A stretch of 64,000 bases of DNA, from assembly GCA_023230485.1 (NCBI GenBank), contig JALNXG010000009.1:1-64000 (forward strand), in the 5' to 3' direction. The DNA comes from Melioribacteraceae bacterium (GTDB lineage Bacteria; Bacteroidota; Ignavibacteria; Ignavibacteriales; Melioribacteraceae). Positions 53,846 through 62,789 of the stretch are shown piece after piece. Position 1 is the stretch's first letter. Each line of letters opens with the position of its first letter. The notes under the pieces are model-generated. The model was given only the letters and a program-made list of their open reading frames with translations, searched no databases and had not been told where the DNA came from. The position numbers were made by a program, and so were the translations under genes.

Positions 53846-55327
53846 ATGTACGATTATATTATTATTGGGTCAGGATATGGAGGTTTAAGCAGCGCGGCGT
53901 TATTAGCTAATTCAGGATTAAAAGTGCTTTTGCTTGAGTCGCATTCACTGATTGGTGGATGTGCATCATATTACAAAAGAGGTGATTTCCTTTTTGATGT
54001 AGGAGCAACTACTCTCTCGGGTGTTGCAGAAAACCGTCCGATGGGACACCTCTTTAAAACACTAGATATAAAACCCAAACTCAAAAAAATGGATGTCGGA
54101 CTTGTTGTAAAAATGGATGGAAAAGAACTTTATCGATATGCAGAAAAAGATAAATGGATTGAAACCTCTGCTGATTTTTTCGGGAATAAATCGGAAAATA
54201 AAGTATGGGATAAGATTTATAAAACGGAAGAGATGGCGTGGGAATTTGTAATGAATAATTATGGATTACCCCCTTCCTCTTTAATTGATATAGCATCGTT
54301 AATAAAAGCATCGAATCTCAAATATGCCGGTCTTGTACCTGCCGCTTTTAATAGTCTTGATTCGTATTTACCAAAATTACTTTTAAGGAAAGAAAATTAT
54401 TATCGTTTTTTGAGTGAGCAATTACTAATCACTTCTCAAAATAGTATTAAAGATACGCCATATTTAACTGCCGCAATGGGTTTGGCATACCCTTCTGAAA
54501 CATATTATCCTTATGGTGGAATGAAATCGATTGCCGATCTTATTAATAAAAAGTTTATTCAATGTGGAGGAGAAATAAAATTTAAAAATCGCGTGAATAA
54601 AATTGAGATCGAAAAAGAAGGATATAAAATTAGCACTGTGAATGGAAATGTTTACCATACAAAAGGCGTAATCTCCAATATACCAATTTGGAATTTAGGA
54701 ATTATGATGGATGGAAGAGAAGGTGAGTATTTTAAAAAGAAAGCCAAATTCTTTGATTCGGCGTGGGGTGCTTTTACGATTAACTTTGCCATAGAATCAA
54801 ATCTTGCGATGCCATCTGCATATTATCAAGTACATACAAGAACTAAAATTCCATATTCACACGGCAATTCTATGTTTGTTACTTTTTCTGAACCGGATGA
54901 TTTTGAAAGAGCACCTAAGGGTTGGAAAACGGTCTCTATTTCTCTCCATACAGATGTGAGTGATTGGGAGCTGGAGGATTATGAAGATTATGATAGAAGA
55001 AAAGAATTTGTAACGAAAAAGCTTTTGGAAGAATTTGATAACCAATTTCCAGAATTTTCAGATTCTGCTAAGGTGTATGTTCTAAGTGGTACGCCAAATA
55101 CATTTGAATTCTATACAAAACGTTATAGAGGTTATGTCGGAGGTATTCCTCACTCACTAAAAAAATCATTAATTAATATTCCACCAAATAAAACACCATT
55201 TAAGAATTTTTATATTGTTGGTGATACGGTTTTCCCGGGTCAGGGGATTCCGGCTGTGGTTCTCGGAGCTCTAAATATTCATAAAAAAATTAATGATAGT
55301 TCTATTTATGGAACTAAATTTGAGTAA
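53846..55327 (+). CDS. CrtI-family carotenoid oxidoreductase (isomerase/desaturase-like)
   Basis: About 493 residues from ATG 53846, next to an AGAAGAAG ribosome site; the frame extends to 53780 but those 22 residues precede the FAD fold. FAD motif IIIGSGYGGLSSAALLA, then GGCASYYKRGDFLFDVGATTLSG, and a C-terminal YIVGDTVFPGQGIPAVVLGA. This subgroup (C-A-S/G-x-x-x-R, D-V-G-A-T-T) is nearer to CrtISO/retinol-saturase-like proteins than to CrtI itself. It heads the carotenoid operon, 30 bases before the desaturase gene. Its reaction (cis-trans isomerisation, saturation or another desaturation) is not clear. Confidence 0.82.
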   Translation: MYDYIIIGSGYGGLSSAALLANSGLKVLLLESHSLIGGCASYYKRGDFLFDVGATTLSGVAENRPMGHLFKTLDIKPKLKKMDVGLVVKMDGKELYRYAEKDKWIETSADFFGNKSENKVWDKIYKTEEMAWEFVMNNYGLPPSSLIDIASLIKASNLKYAGLVPAAFNSLDSYLPKLLLRKENYYRFLSEQLLITSQNSIKDTPYLTAAMGLAYPSETYYPYGGMKSIADLINKKFIQCGGEIKFKNRVNKIEIEKEGYKISTVNGNVYHTKGVISNIPIWNLGIMMDGREGEYFKKKAKFFDSAWGAFTINFAIESNLAMPSAYYQVHTRTKIPYSHGNSMFVTFSEPDDFERAPKGWKTVSISLHTDVSDWELEDYEDYDRRKEFVTKKLLEEFDNQFPEFSDSAKVYVLSGTPNTFEFYTKRYRGYVGGIPHSLKKSLINIPPNKTPFKNFYIVGDTVFPGQGIPAVVLGALNIHKKINDSSIYGTKFE

Positions 55328-55357
55328 ATCTCGTTTTATAATAAAAATGACGGGATT

Positions 55358-56839
55358 ATGAAAAAATCAGCAATTGTTATAGGATCGGGCTTAGGGGGAT
55401 TATCAACGGCTCTTCGGCTTTCGGCTAAAGGATATAAAGTTACGATTTTAGAAAAATATACTAAGGCAGGCGGACGTTTAAATACAATTGAAATGGATGG
55501 TTTTCGTTTCGATATGGGACCTTCGTTTATGAGTATGACCTATGAACTTGATGAGCTATTTAAAAGCACAGGGATAAAAAATCCTATTCAATTGGAAGAA
55601 TTAGATCCTTTGTATCAGGTCTATTTTGAAGGACAAGATAAACCTCGAATAATATGGAAAGACCTCGAAAAATTAGGGAAAGAATTTGCTGATATTGAAC
55701 CGGATTTAGCAGCAAAAGTAGATAAATATCTTACACGAGCAGGAGAATTTTTCCACGATACAGAAGGTAAAGTGGTTAAGTCAAACTTCAATTCTAAATT
55801 AGGATACGCTCTTAGTCTTACACGAGTGCCAATGAAGCATCTCCCATATTTATTTAAGACGATGTGGAGTGAAGTAGAAAAGAATTTCAGTTCAGAAGAA
55901 GTAAGAATAATTTTTTCGCTCGTAGCATTTTTTCTTGGAGCAACACCATTTCAAACTCCCGCTATTTATTCCTTACTTAACTATACAGAGATGAGGCACA
56001 ATGGTTATTGGAAGGTAAAAGGAGGTATGTATAAAATGGTCGAAGAACTCTTGAGGCTACTCAAAGAAAGAGATGTAGAGATTGTTTATGGTACCGAGAT
56101 TGTCGGATTCAATAATAATAATGGTTCGCTCTCAAGTGTGGTTGATCAAAATGGGAAATTATGGAGTGCGGATATATTTATTAGTAATGCAGATGCCGCT
56201 TCATTTCGAGGTGAAGTGCTTAATCGTAAAGCATATACAGAAGAAAAGCTTGATAAGATGCACTGGACACTAGCGCCCTTTACAATCTATATCGGTGTCA
56301 AAGGCAAAGTGGATAATCTGATGCATCACAATTATTTCTTAGGTAGCAATTTCAAGGGCTATGCAGATACAATTTTTACATCATCGATTTCACCGCAGAA
56401 ACCATATTACTATGTGAATGTACTTTCTAAATCTGAAACAGACTGCGCACCCGAAGGACATGAAAATATTTTTATTCTTTGTCCAGTGCCAGACTTGAGA
56501 TACAAAAAAGATTGGAGCGATAAGGAAGAATTGGCAAATAATATTATTGATGATTTATCGAAGCGCACCGGATTTGATATTAATTCAAATACAGTGGTAA
56601 AGAAAATTTTAACACCCGAAGATTGGGCAAGTACATTGAATCTATATAAAGGTTCAGGTTTGGGGTTGGCTCATGATATCGATCAGGTAGGTGCATTCCG
56701 TCCGAAAAACAAAGATGAAAAATTTAATAATCTTTATTATGTGGGTGCTTCGACAACACCGGGAACGGGACTGCCGATGGTGATTATATCATCTAAATTA
56801 GTTTTACAAAGAATAGAGGAAGATCATGGAACTGTATGA
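55358..56839 (+). CDS. crtI: Phytoene desaturase
   Basis: 493 residues. FAD motif AIVIGSGLGGLSTALRLSAKGYKV, GGRLNTIEMDGFRFDMGPSF, and the C-terminal carotenoid-oxidoreductase signature YYVGASTTPGTGLPMVIISSKL. CrtI converts phytoene to lycopene in several dehydrogenation steps using FAD. It directly precedes and overlaps crtB by 14 bases, as in many carotenoid operons. Of the three homologues here this one best fits the role because of that pairing. Confidence 0.88.
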   Translation: MKKSAIVIGSGLGGLSTALRLSAKGYKVTILEKYTKAGGRLNTIEMDGFRFDMGPSFMSMTYELDELFKSTGIKNPIQLEELDPLYQVYFEGQDKPRIIWKDLEKLGKEFADIEPDLAAKVDKYLTRAGEFFHDTEGKVVKSNFNSKLGYALSLTRVPMKHLPYLFKTMWSEVEKNFSSEEVRIIFSLVAFFLGATPFQTPAIYSLLNYTEMRHNGYWKVKGGMYKMVEELLRLLKERDVEIVYGTEIVGFNNNNGSLSSVVDQNGKLWSADIFISNADAASFRGEVLNRKAYTEEKLDKMHWTLAPFTIYIGVKGKVDNLMHHNYFLGSNFKGYADTIFTSSISPQKPYYYVNVLSKSETDCAPEGHENIFILCPVPDLRYKKDWSDKEELANNIIDDLSKRTGFDINSNTVVKKILTPEDWASTLNLYKGSGLGLAHDIDQVGAFRPKNKDEKFNNLYYVGASTTPGTGLPMVIISSKLVLQRIEEDHGTV

Positions 56840-57674
56840 CGATGTTTCTTATAAAGTAAGTAAGCTATTAACAAATAAATATAGCACCTCGTTTTCGCTT
56901 GGAATTAAAGCATTCACTTCGGAATATCAAGAACCAATTTATGCTGTTTACGGATTCGTTCGTCTGGCAGATGAAATTGTCGATACTTTTCATGACCACG
57001 ATAAAAAATATTTATTGGATCAATTACGCACAGAGACGTTTGAAGCAATTAATAGAAAAATTTCGACTAATCCAATAATTCAATCGTTCCAATTGACAGT
57101 AAATAAATATAAGATTGATCATAAATTAATTACAGCATTTTTAGATAGTATGGAGATGGATTTAACCAAATCTAATTATGGAAGAGTGGTTTATGACGAA
57201 TATATATATGGTTCTGCAGAGGTTGTTGGTTTAATGTGTCTTAAAATTTTTGTTAAAGGAGATCAAGAGCATTTCAATACACTTCTTCATTCAGCAAAAA
57301 TGCTCGGCTCGGCATTTCAAAAAGTAAATTTTCTCCGCGATATAAAAAGCGATATTGACGAAAGAGGTAGAATATATATTCCTGATATTCATTCATCGGG
57401 TGAAATAAATGATACAAGTAAAAAAGAATTGGAAAAGGAGATAGAAAATGAATTTAAACAATCTCTTGAAGGTATATTCAAACTACCTGCCGGAGTTAAG
57501 TTGGGTGTTTATTCAGCTTATCTTTACTACTACGTTCTCTTTAAAAAAATTCAGGGACTTAATATAAATGAATTGCTTAAGAGAAGAGTAAGAGTTTCGA
57601 ATTCTCATAAATTTATTCTGTTAGTTAAATCGTTTTGGAAAATTAAGGTATCGGGATTAAATGAAATTTATTAA
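56826..57674 (+). CDS. crtB: Phytoene synthase
   Basis: 282 residues. It joins two geranylgeranyl diphosphates to phytoene. The two Asp-rich motifs are DEIVDTFHD near residue 50 and NFLRDIKSDIDERGRIYIP near residue 175; YGSAEVVGLMC lies between them. The sequence Y-S-T-S-F-S-L-G-I at the start is also typical. Overlaps both neighbours by 14 bases. Confidence 0.95.
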   Translation: MELYDDVSYKVSKLLTNKYSTSFSLGIKAFTSEYQEPIYAVYGFVRLADEIVDTFHDHDKKYLLDQLRTETFEAINRKISTNPIIQSFQLTVNKYKIDHKLITAFLDSMEMDLTKSNYGRVVYDEYIYGSAEVVGLMCLKIFVKGDQEHFNTLLHSAKMLGSAFQKVNFLRDIKSDIDERGRIYIPDIHSSGEINDTSKKELEKEIENEFKQSLEGIFKLPAGVKLGVYSAYLYYYVLFKKIQGLNINELLKRRVRVSNSHKFILLVKSFWKIKVSGLNEIY

Positions 57675-58251
57675 TTCTTTATTAGCATTGTTTTTGGTGA
57701 TAACATTTATGAGTGTTTCCTTGAAAGCGCAGATCAACCCGTATTCACAAGTGGATTTGGGATCGTTGGAAAATATTCGCATAAACTATTATGCTTCTTT
57801 AGAAGATGATGAAATATTGGATAAATTAGTAAATACACTTGAAACAAAATATGGAAAGGTAACTCAAAAATATCCGATACTAATAATGGCATATTATGGT
57901 GGATTGCTCTCTATAAAGAGTAAGAATGCTTTCTGGCCATTTACTAAATTGAGTTACTTTAATGAATCGATGGAACTAATGACTAAGGCAGTTGCTCTAA
58001 GTCCGGAAAATTTGGAAATCCGATTTATTCGATTTGCAATTCTTCATCATATTCCCGGCTTCTTGGGGCATAGTGAGGAGAAAAAAGAAGATGCTGAAAA
58101 AATATATTCCCTTATTCAGAATCAAGATTATACTTATATAAGCAGTGAAATTCAGAAAGGGATAGCAGAGTTTTTAGTCTCGACTGAAAGGATATCGAAG
58201 GACAAAGTAAACAATCTATTAAAAATTTATCCGCAATTAGCATTGAAATGA
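57661..58251 (+). CDS. Exported helical protein of unknown function in the carotenoid operon
   Basis: 196 residues. A signal peptide ends at L-K-A-Q (about residue 23). The remainder is helical with TPR-like features (TKLSYFNESMELMTKAVALSPENLEIRF) and ends without motif. It overlaps crtB by 14 and the cyclase gene by 4 bases, so it is made together with the pigment enzymes. Its export to the periplasm is odd for a pathway whose known steps are at the inner membrane. It may help move or organise carotenoids; that is speculation. Confidence 0.7.
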   Translation: MKFINSLLALFLVITFMSVSLKAQINPYSQVDLGSLENIRINYYASLEDDEILDKLVNTLETKYGKVTQKYPILIMAYYGGLLSIKSKNAFWPFTKLSYFNESMELMTKAVALSPENLEIRFIRFAILHHIPGFLGHSEEKKEDAEKIYSLIQNQDYTYISSEIQKGIAEFLVSTERISKDKVNNLLKIYPQLALK

Positions 58252-58931
58252 GCACCTATTTAGCAATAAATATAATGGTTATTATATTTCCACTTCTACT
58301 TTCATTTGAAAGGAAATTACAGTTTTATAAAAATTTTAAATCAGTTATTCCTTCAATAATTTTATCGGCTTTGCCATTTATTATATGGGATGATATAGCG
58401 GCATTAAGAGGGGATTGGGGTTTTAATCCCGAACATCTTATTGGTATTTATATATTTTCTTTGCCATTAGAAGAGATGTTATTCTTTTTTACAATTCCTT
58501 ATGCAATTATTTTCTTATTTGAAACAGGTAAATTTTATCTAACAGATAAAACCATTTCTGTAAATAAATATTTAATATATTCTATTGTTTTTTTATCGGC
58601 TTTATCGGCATTCATATTTCGAGGTCAGTATTACACTTTTACGGTTTTGTTATTCGTTCCGATCATCCTTATAATGCTAATATCTATAAAGAACAGTTTA
58701 ATTAATTCCCGATTCTTCTGGCTCTTCATGTTGATTACCTATATTCCATTTTTTGTAGTAAATTATCTACTTACATCTCTACCGATTGTAACATACGCTC
58801 CCTCAGCAATTTGGGGAATGAGAATTACTACTATCCCTGCTGAAGATTTCATCTACTCATTTGCATTAATTGGGTTAAATCTTTTTTTATACACAAAAAT
58901 TAAAGAGTTATGGCAAAGAAAGGTGCAATAA
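58248..58931 (+). CDS. crtYcd: Lycopene beta-cyclase, fused CrtYc-CrtYd type
   Basis: 227 residues and six to seven membrane helices. Two related halves each carry a P-x-E-(E/D) motif: SLPLEEMLFFFTIPY near residue 76 and TIPAEDFIYSFALIG near residue 200. This is the heterodimeric actinobacterial CrtYc/CrtYd cyclase joined in one chain, as known in Bacteroidota and archaea. It closes one or both psi ends to beta rings. Here it is followed by CruF, so one ring is more likely. Overlaps the next gene by 22 bases. Confidence 0.92.
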   Translation: MSTYLAINIMVIIFPLLLSFERKLQFYKNFKSVIPSIILSALPFIIWDDIAALRGDWGFNPEHLIGIYIFSLPLEEMLFFFTIPYAIIFLFETGKFYLTDKTISVNKYLIYSIVFLSALSAFIFRGQYYTFTVLLFVPIILIMLISIKNSLINSRFFWLFMLITYIPFFVVNYLLTSLPIVTYAPSAIWGMRITTIPAEDFIYSFALIGLNLFLYTKIKELWQRKVQ

Positions 58932-60406
58932 TTGGTTCAGGTCTTGGGGGACTATCAGCGGCTATTAGATCGGCTCATAGCGGTTTTAAGGTTGATGTCT
59001 TTGAAGAAAATTCAAATGCAGGAGGAAAGGCAAATCAATTTTTAGTAGATGGATTCCGATTTGATCTCGGTCCTTCTCTTTTAACCATGCCTTTCGTGAT
59101 TCAAAATCTATTCGATGATGTTGATGAAAAATTAGAAGATTACCTAACTTTGCGAAAGCTGGATGTGATTTGTAAATATTATTATTCAGATGGGACTATA
59201 ATAAATGTATACCCTGATCCTGAAAAAACAGCAACAGAAATCGCAAAAAAAACGTACGATAAAAAACTATCAGTAACGAAGTATTTAAAATATTGTAAAA
59301 AGATTTACGATCTGACATCTGAATTATTTCTTTTCAAAGATTTTTCTGATCCAAAAACTTTTCTAAATTTTAAGGCTTTAAAAACCTTATTACAAATAAA
59401 TAAAATCGATCCATTTAGATCAATGCACCAAGCTAATAGTAGTTTCTTTCATGATCCAAAGACCATTCAGCTCTTCGATCGATATGCAACATATAATGGA
59501 TCAAACCCATATAAAGCACCTGCCACACTTAACATTATTCAGCATGTCGAAATTGGCTTAGGCGGATTTGTCCCGGAGGGGGGAATCTATTCTATCTCCA
59601 AAGCCCTCCATAATCTTGCTATTAAAAAAGGTGTGAATATTCACTTCAATTCAAAAGTTGAAAAGATTATTTCAGAAAAGAATTCAGTCAATGGAATAAG
59701 AGTTAATGGAAACGATTTAGAATATGATTTTGTGGTTTCCAATGCAGATGTGAATAAAACCTATAAAGAACTATTAGAAGATAAAAAATTAAAATCTGCT
59801 GTGAAGTATAGTAAACTTACTCCTTCAACTTCTGCATTAGTTTTTTACTGGGGTATGAAGGTTGATGATAGCGATTTAGAGATTCATAATATCTTATTCT
59901 CTGAAAATTATAAAAAAGAATTTTCTCAGTTATTTGAAGAAAAAAGATGTCCTGATGATCCTACAATCTATATTTACATTTCTTCAAAGTATAATAATGA
60001 AGATGCACCGGAAGGTTACGAAAATTGGTATGTAATGATTAATGCGCCGTATATAGAGGAGCAGAATTGGGAAGAGGAGATTGCATTTGCTAAAAAAAAT
60101 ATTCTTGATAAAATTAAATCAATTCTAGGAATTGATCTAAGTAATAAAATTGTAACTGAAAAAATAGTCTCACCTGTCGATATAGAAAGATTAACAGGGA
60201 GTGATAAAGGTAGTTTGTATGGGATATCTTCCAACAGCCGTAATGCGGCGTTTTTAAGACAGGCAAATAAATCGAAAGAATTAAATCATCTATATTTTTG
60301 TGGTGGTAGTGCTCATCCCGGAGGAGGTATCCCCTTGGTTCTTTTATCTGGTAAAATTGCAGCAGAATCGATCATAAAAACCGAAAAATTATTGGCAGAT
60401 AATTAA
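58910..60406 (+). CDS. crtD: CrtD-like carotenoid 3',4'-desaturase
   Basis: 498 residues. FAD motif AIIGSGLGGLSAAIRSAHSGF, then GGKANQFLVDGFRFDLGPSLLTMP (G-G-K-A-N is typical of the CrtD branch in Bacteroidota) and VPEGGIYSISKALHNLA; C-terminal signature YFCGGSAHPGGGIPLVLLSGK. CrtD removes hydrogen at C-3',4' next to the hydroxyl introduced by CruF or CrtC. The presence of cruF in the same operon supports this. Assignment versus CrtI rests on motif wording and context. Confidence 0.82.
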   Translation: MAKKGAIIGSGLGGLSAAIRSAHSGFKVDVFEENSNAGGKANQFLVDGFRFDLGPSLLTMPFVIQNLFDDVDEKLEDYLTLRKLDVICKYYYSDGTIINVYPDPEKTATEIAKKTYDKKLSVTKYLKYCKKIYDLTSELFLFKDFSDPKTFLNFKALKTLLQINKIDPFRSMHQANSSFFHDPKTIQLFDRYATYNGSNPYKAPATLNIIQHVEIGLGGFVPEGGIYSISKALHNLAIKKGVNIHFNSKVEKIISEKNSVNGIRVNGNDLEYDFVVSNADVNKTYKELLEDKKLKSAVKYSKLTPSTSALVFYWGMKVDDSDLEIHNILFSENYKKEFSQLFEEKRCPDDPTIYIYISSKYNNEDAPEGYENWYVMINAPYIEEQNWEEEIAFAKKNILDKIKSILGIDLSNKIVTEKIVSPVDIERLTGSDKGSLYGISSNSRNAAFLRQANKSKELNHLYFCGGSAHPGGGIPLVLLSGKIAAESIIKTEKLLADN

Positions 60407-60407
60407 T

Positions 60408-61058
60408 ATGATAAAAGCGGATCATAAAAAATATGCTCGTGCTATTTTCGATTTTTATATAAATCGCCTACTGAAAAAAAGTTTTTTGAAATTTTATATC
60501 GATGGAGACATCCCGAATATTGATCCTTCTATTCCATTAGTTGTTACACCAAATCATATAAGCTGGTGGGATGGATTTTTTATCGATTTTATTAATCGAA
60601 AATATTTTAAACGAAAATTTCACGTTCTTATGCTTGAAGAACAGTTAATAAAATATCCTTTTTTTAAAAAACTTGGAGCAATTGGTTTTAATCCAAATTC
60701 CGCTTCAAGTATAATAGAAGTAAGGAATTATATTAGTGAGATATTAGAGAACAATAATTCTCTATTGACTATTTATCCACAAGGAATAATTGAACCATAC
60801 GAGAAAAAGCCACTAACAATAAAAGAGGGAATAAAAATATTACTTCATAACAAAGAGTTCACTTTACTTCCTCTTGCATTTAAGATACAATATCTAGAAG
60901 AGAAAAATCCAGCATTATTTATAAGAGCCGCCGAACCGATTATCTGCACAACCGGAATCCAAAATTTTTCTAATTATTCTGAAGCATTTTCGAAGAATAT
61001 TGATTTACTTAACGAGACTATATTCAATAAAAGTTTAGTCAAAGAGATAGCTTTATAA
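60408..61058 (+). CDS. PlsC-like acyltransferase, probably for carotenoid glycoside
   Basis: 216 residues. The lysophospholipid-acyltransferase motif NHISWWDGFF (H-x4-D) is near residue 45, and the second motif YPQGIIEPY near 125. No membrane helix is obvious. In Chlorobi, CruD acylates the sugar of chlorobactene glucoside; the presence here between crtD and a glycosyltransferase suggests the same job. An AGPAT role in lipid synthesis is the alternative. 1-base gaps on both sides show an operon. Confidence 0.8.
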   Translation: MIKADHKKYARAIFDFYINRLLKKSFLKFYIDGDIPNIDPSIPLVVTPNHISWWDGFFIDFINRKYFKRKFHVLMLEEQLIKYPFFKKLGAIGFNPNSASSIIEVRNYISEILENNNSLLTIYPQGIIEPYEKKPLTIKEGIKILLHNKEFTLLPLAFKIQYLEEKNPALFIRAAEPIICTTGIQNFSNYSEAFSKNIDLLNETIFNKSLVKEIAL

Positions 61059-61059
61059 T

Positions 61060-62151
61060 ATGTTTATCTTATATGCTATTATACTTTCATTTTCTTTCAT
61101 TTCATTTCTTATTGTAGCTTATAATTATTTTACTGCTCCACGGATTACAAGAAATGAGTCAAAAATTTCTAAATCGGAATCAATTTCAGTTCTTATTCCT
61201 GCACGTAACGAAGAAAATAATACAAAAAAAATATTAGATTCACTTATTAGTCAGACGTACAAACAACTTAATATTATAGTTCTTGATGATCATTCCACCG
61301 ATAAAACAAAAGTAATAGTTAAAGAGTATACGCGAAAGCACAACAATATTAGTTTAATCATAGGGGAAACATTACCAAAAGGTTGGCTCGGTAAAAATTG
61401 GGCATGTCATCAATTATCAAAACACGCTAAAGGGGATTACTATTTATTTGTTGATGCAGATGTGGAACTAAAAGAAAATGCTATCGATTTATTAATTACG
61501 AAGATGGAAGATTATAAATTAGATGCTATTTCTGTTTTTCCAAGTCAAAGAATAAATGGATTTGGTCAATGGCTTGTTGTGCCGATGATGAATTGGCTTT
61601 TGCTCTCTTTTCTACCTCTCAATCAAGTTTTTAAATCAAAGAAGAAATCTTTCACCGCGGCTAATGGGCAGCTATTTTTATTCAAAAAGTATATTTATAA
61701 AGCGATTGGTGGACATGAAAAAGTAAAAAATGAAGTCGTTGAGGACATGGAGTTCGCCCGTCTTCTTAAAGTCAACCGTTATAAACTAATGACAGCTGTT
61801 GGAGATACAGAAATATTTTGCTCAATGTATGATTCGTTTAATTCAGCAGTAACTGGATTTTCAAAAAATTTCTATGAAGGTTTCAAAATTCCTAAAGTAA
61901 CATTTATGTTCTTGATGTTCTTTTTTGAAATAGTATTTTTTCTCCCCTTCACTTTGGTCTTTTTTGATATTGGGTTTTTAATCCCGATTTTATTAATCTT
62001 ACTTTCTCGAATTTATATATCAATAATTAGTAGGCAGAATATTTTTATAAATTTATTATTACATCCTATACAGATGATCATTCTTTTTTATGTGGGAATC
62101 AAATCAGTAAACAAAATTGGAATCGAATGGAAAGGGAGAAGATTAGTTTAA
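61060..62151 (+). CDS. Family 2 glycosyltransferase, CruC/CrtQ-like
   Basis: 363 residues. An N-terminal membrane helix (1-24) precedes the GT-A domain: SVLIPARNEENN, VLDDHSTD, the D-x-D in FVDADVEL and EDMEFARLLK (E-D). Two or three C-terminal helices (about 275-340) anchor it. GLPKGWLGKNWACHQL-like wording (here TLPKGWLGKNWACHQ) occurs in CrtQ and CruC carotenoid glycosyltransferases. It would add a hexose to the 1'-hydroxyl. It overlaps cruF by one base. Confidence 0.85.
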   Translation: MFILYAIILSFSFISFLIVAYNYFTAPRITRNESKISKSESISVLIPARNEENNTKKILDSLISQTYKQLNIIVLDDHSTDKTKVIVKEYTRKHNNISLIIGETLPKGWLGKNWACHQLSKHAKGDYYLFVDADVELKENAIDLLITKMEDYKLDAISVFPSQRINGFGQWLVVPMMNWLLLSFLPLNQVFKSKKKSFTAANGQLFLFKKYIYKAIGGHEKVKNEVVEDMEFARLLKVNRYKLMTAVGDTEIFCSMYDSFNSAVTGFSKNFYEGFKIPKVTFMFLMFFFEIVFFLPFTLVFFDIGFLIPILLILLSRIYISIISRQNIFINLLLHPIQMIILFYVGIKSVNKIGIEWKGRRLV

Positions 62152-62789
62152 TGAGAGTTGCTAAATTAGAAAAATGGGTAATTCCATTTTTCATAATAAT
62201 GTATTCAGTAGGAATTACAGGACACTTAATCGATGCGACTCGTCCTCTAATGATAATTCTTACTCCTTTTACATTACTCCTCTGCAGCACGGTTCTTTTT
62301 TATTCTATCCATAAAGAGATTAATAGTCAATTACTTGGCTGGCTTATATCGACCTATATAATAACATTCGTGCTGGAAGCTTATGGGACTGCTTCAGGAT
62401 TGATTTTTGGTGCATATAAATATGGTGATGTTCTTGGTTGGAGTTTGTTTGATGTTCCCTTGATAATTGGAGTTAACTGGGTAATAGTTATTCTTGGCGG
62501 GCTTACTCTCTCACTATTAATTTCTAAAAATATTTATATCTCTTCCATAATTACTGGGATTATTGCAGTTTTATTCGATTTTATTTTAGAGCCACTTGCT
62601 ATGAAACTAGACTACTGGCAATGGAGTGGAAATATTATTCCATTACAAAATTTTACTGCATGGTTTATAATTGCCGTAGTTTTTTCTCTGGGATTCAACT
62701 TTAAGAAAATAAAAATTAATTCTAAGATTCCGTTATATTATATAATTATTCAATCAATATTCTTTTTAGTCTTAAGGTTGTTTTTATAA
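62151..62789 (+). CDS. cruF: Carotenoid 1',2'-hydratase CruF
   Basis: About 212 residues from ATG 62151, which overlaps the previous stop (TAATG), with GGGAGAAG upstream; an in-frame ATG at 62127 would lie inside the glycosyltransferase gene. Six to seven membrane helices and the family pattern SGLIFGAYKYGDVLG, VPLIIGVNWVIV, FDFILEPLAMKLDYWQW and IPLQNFTAWF are clear. CruF adds water across the 1',2' double bond of a psi end, making the tertiary hydroxyl. It marks a monocyclic product. Confidence 0.93.
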   Translation: MRVAKLEKWVIPFFIIMYSVGITGHLIDATRPLMIILTPFTLLLCSTVLFYSIHKEINSQLLGWLISTYIITFVLEAYGTASGLIFGAYKYGDVLGWSLFDVPLIIGVNWVIVILGGLTLSLLISKNIYISSIITGIIAVLFDFILEPLAMKLDYWQWSGNIIPLQNFTAWFIIAVVFSLGFNFKKIKINSKIPLYYIIIQSIFFLVLRLFL

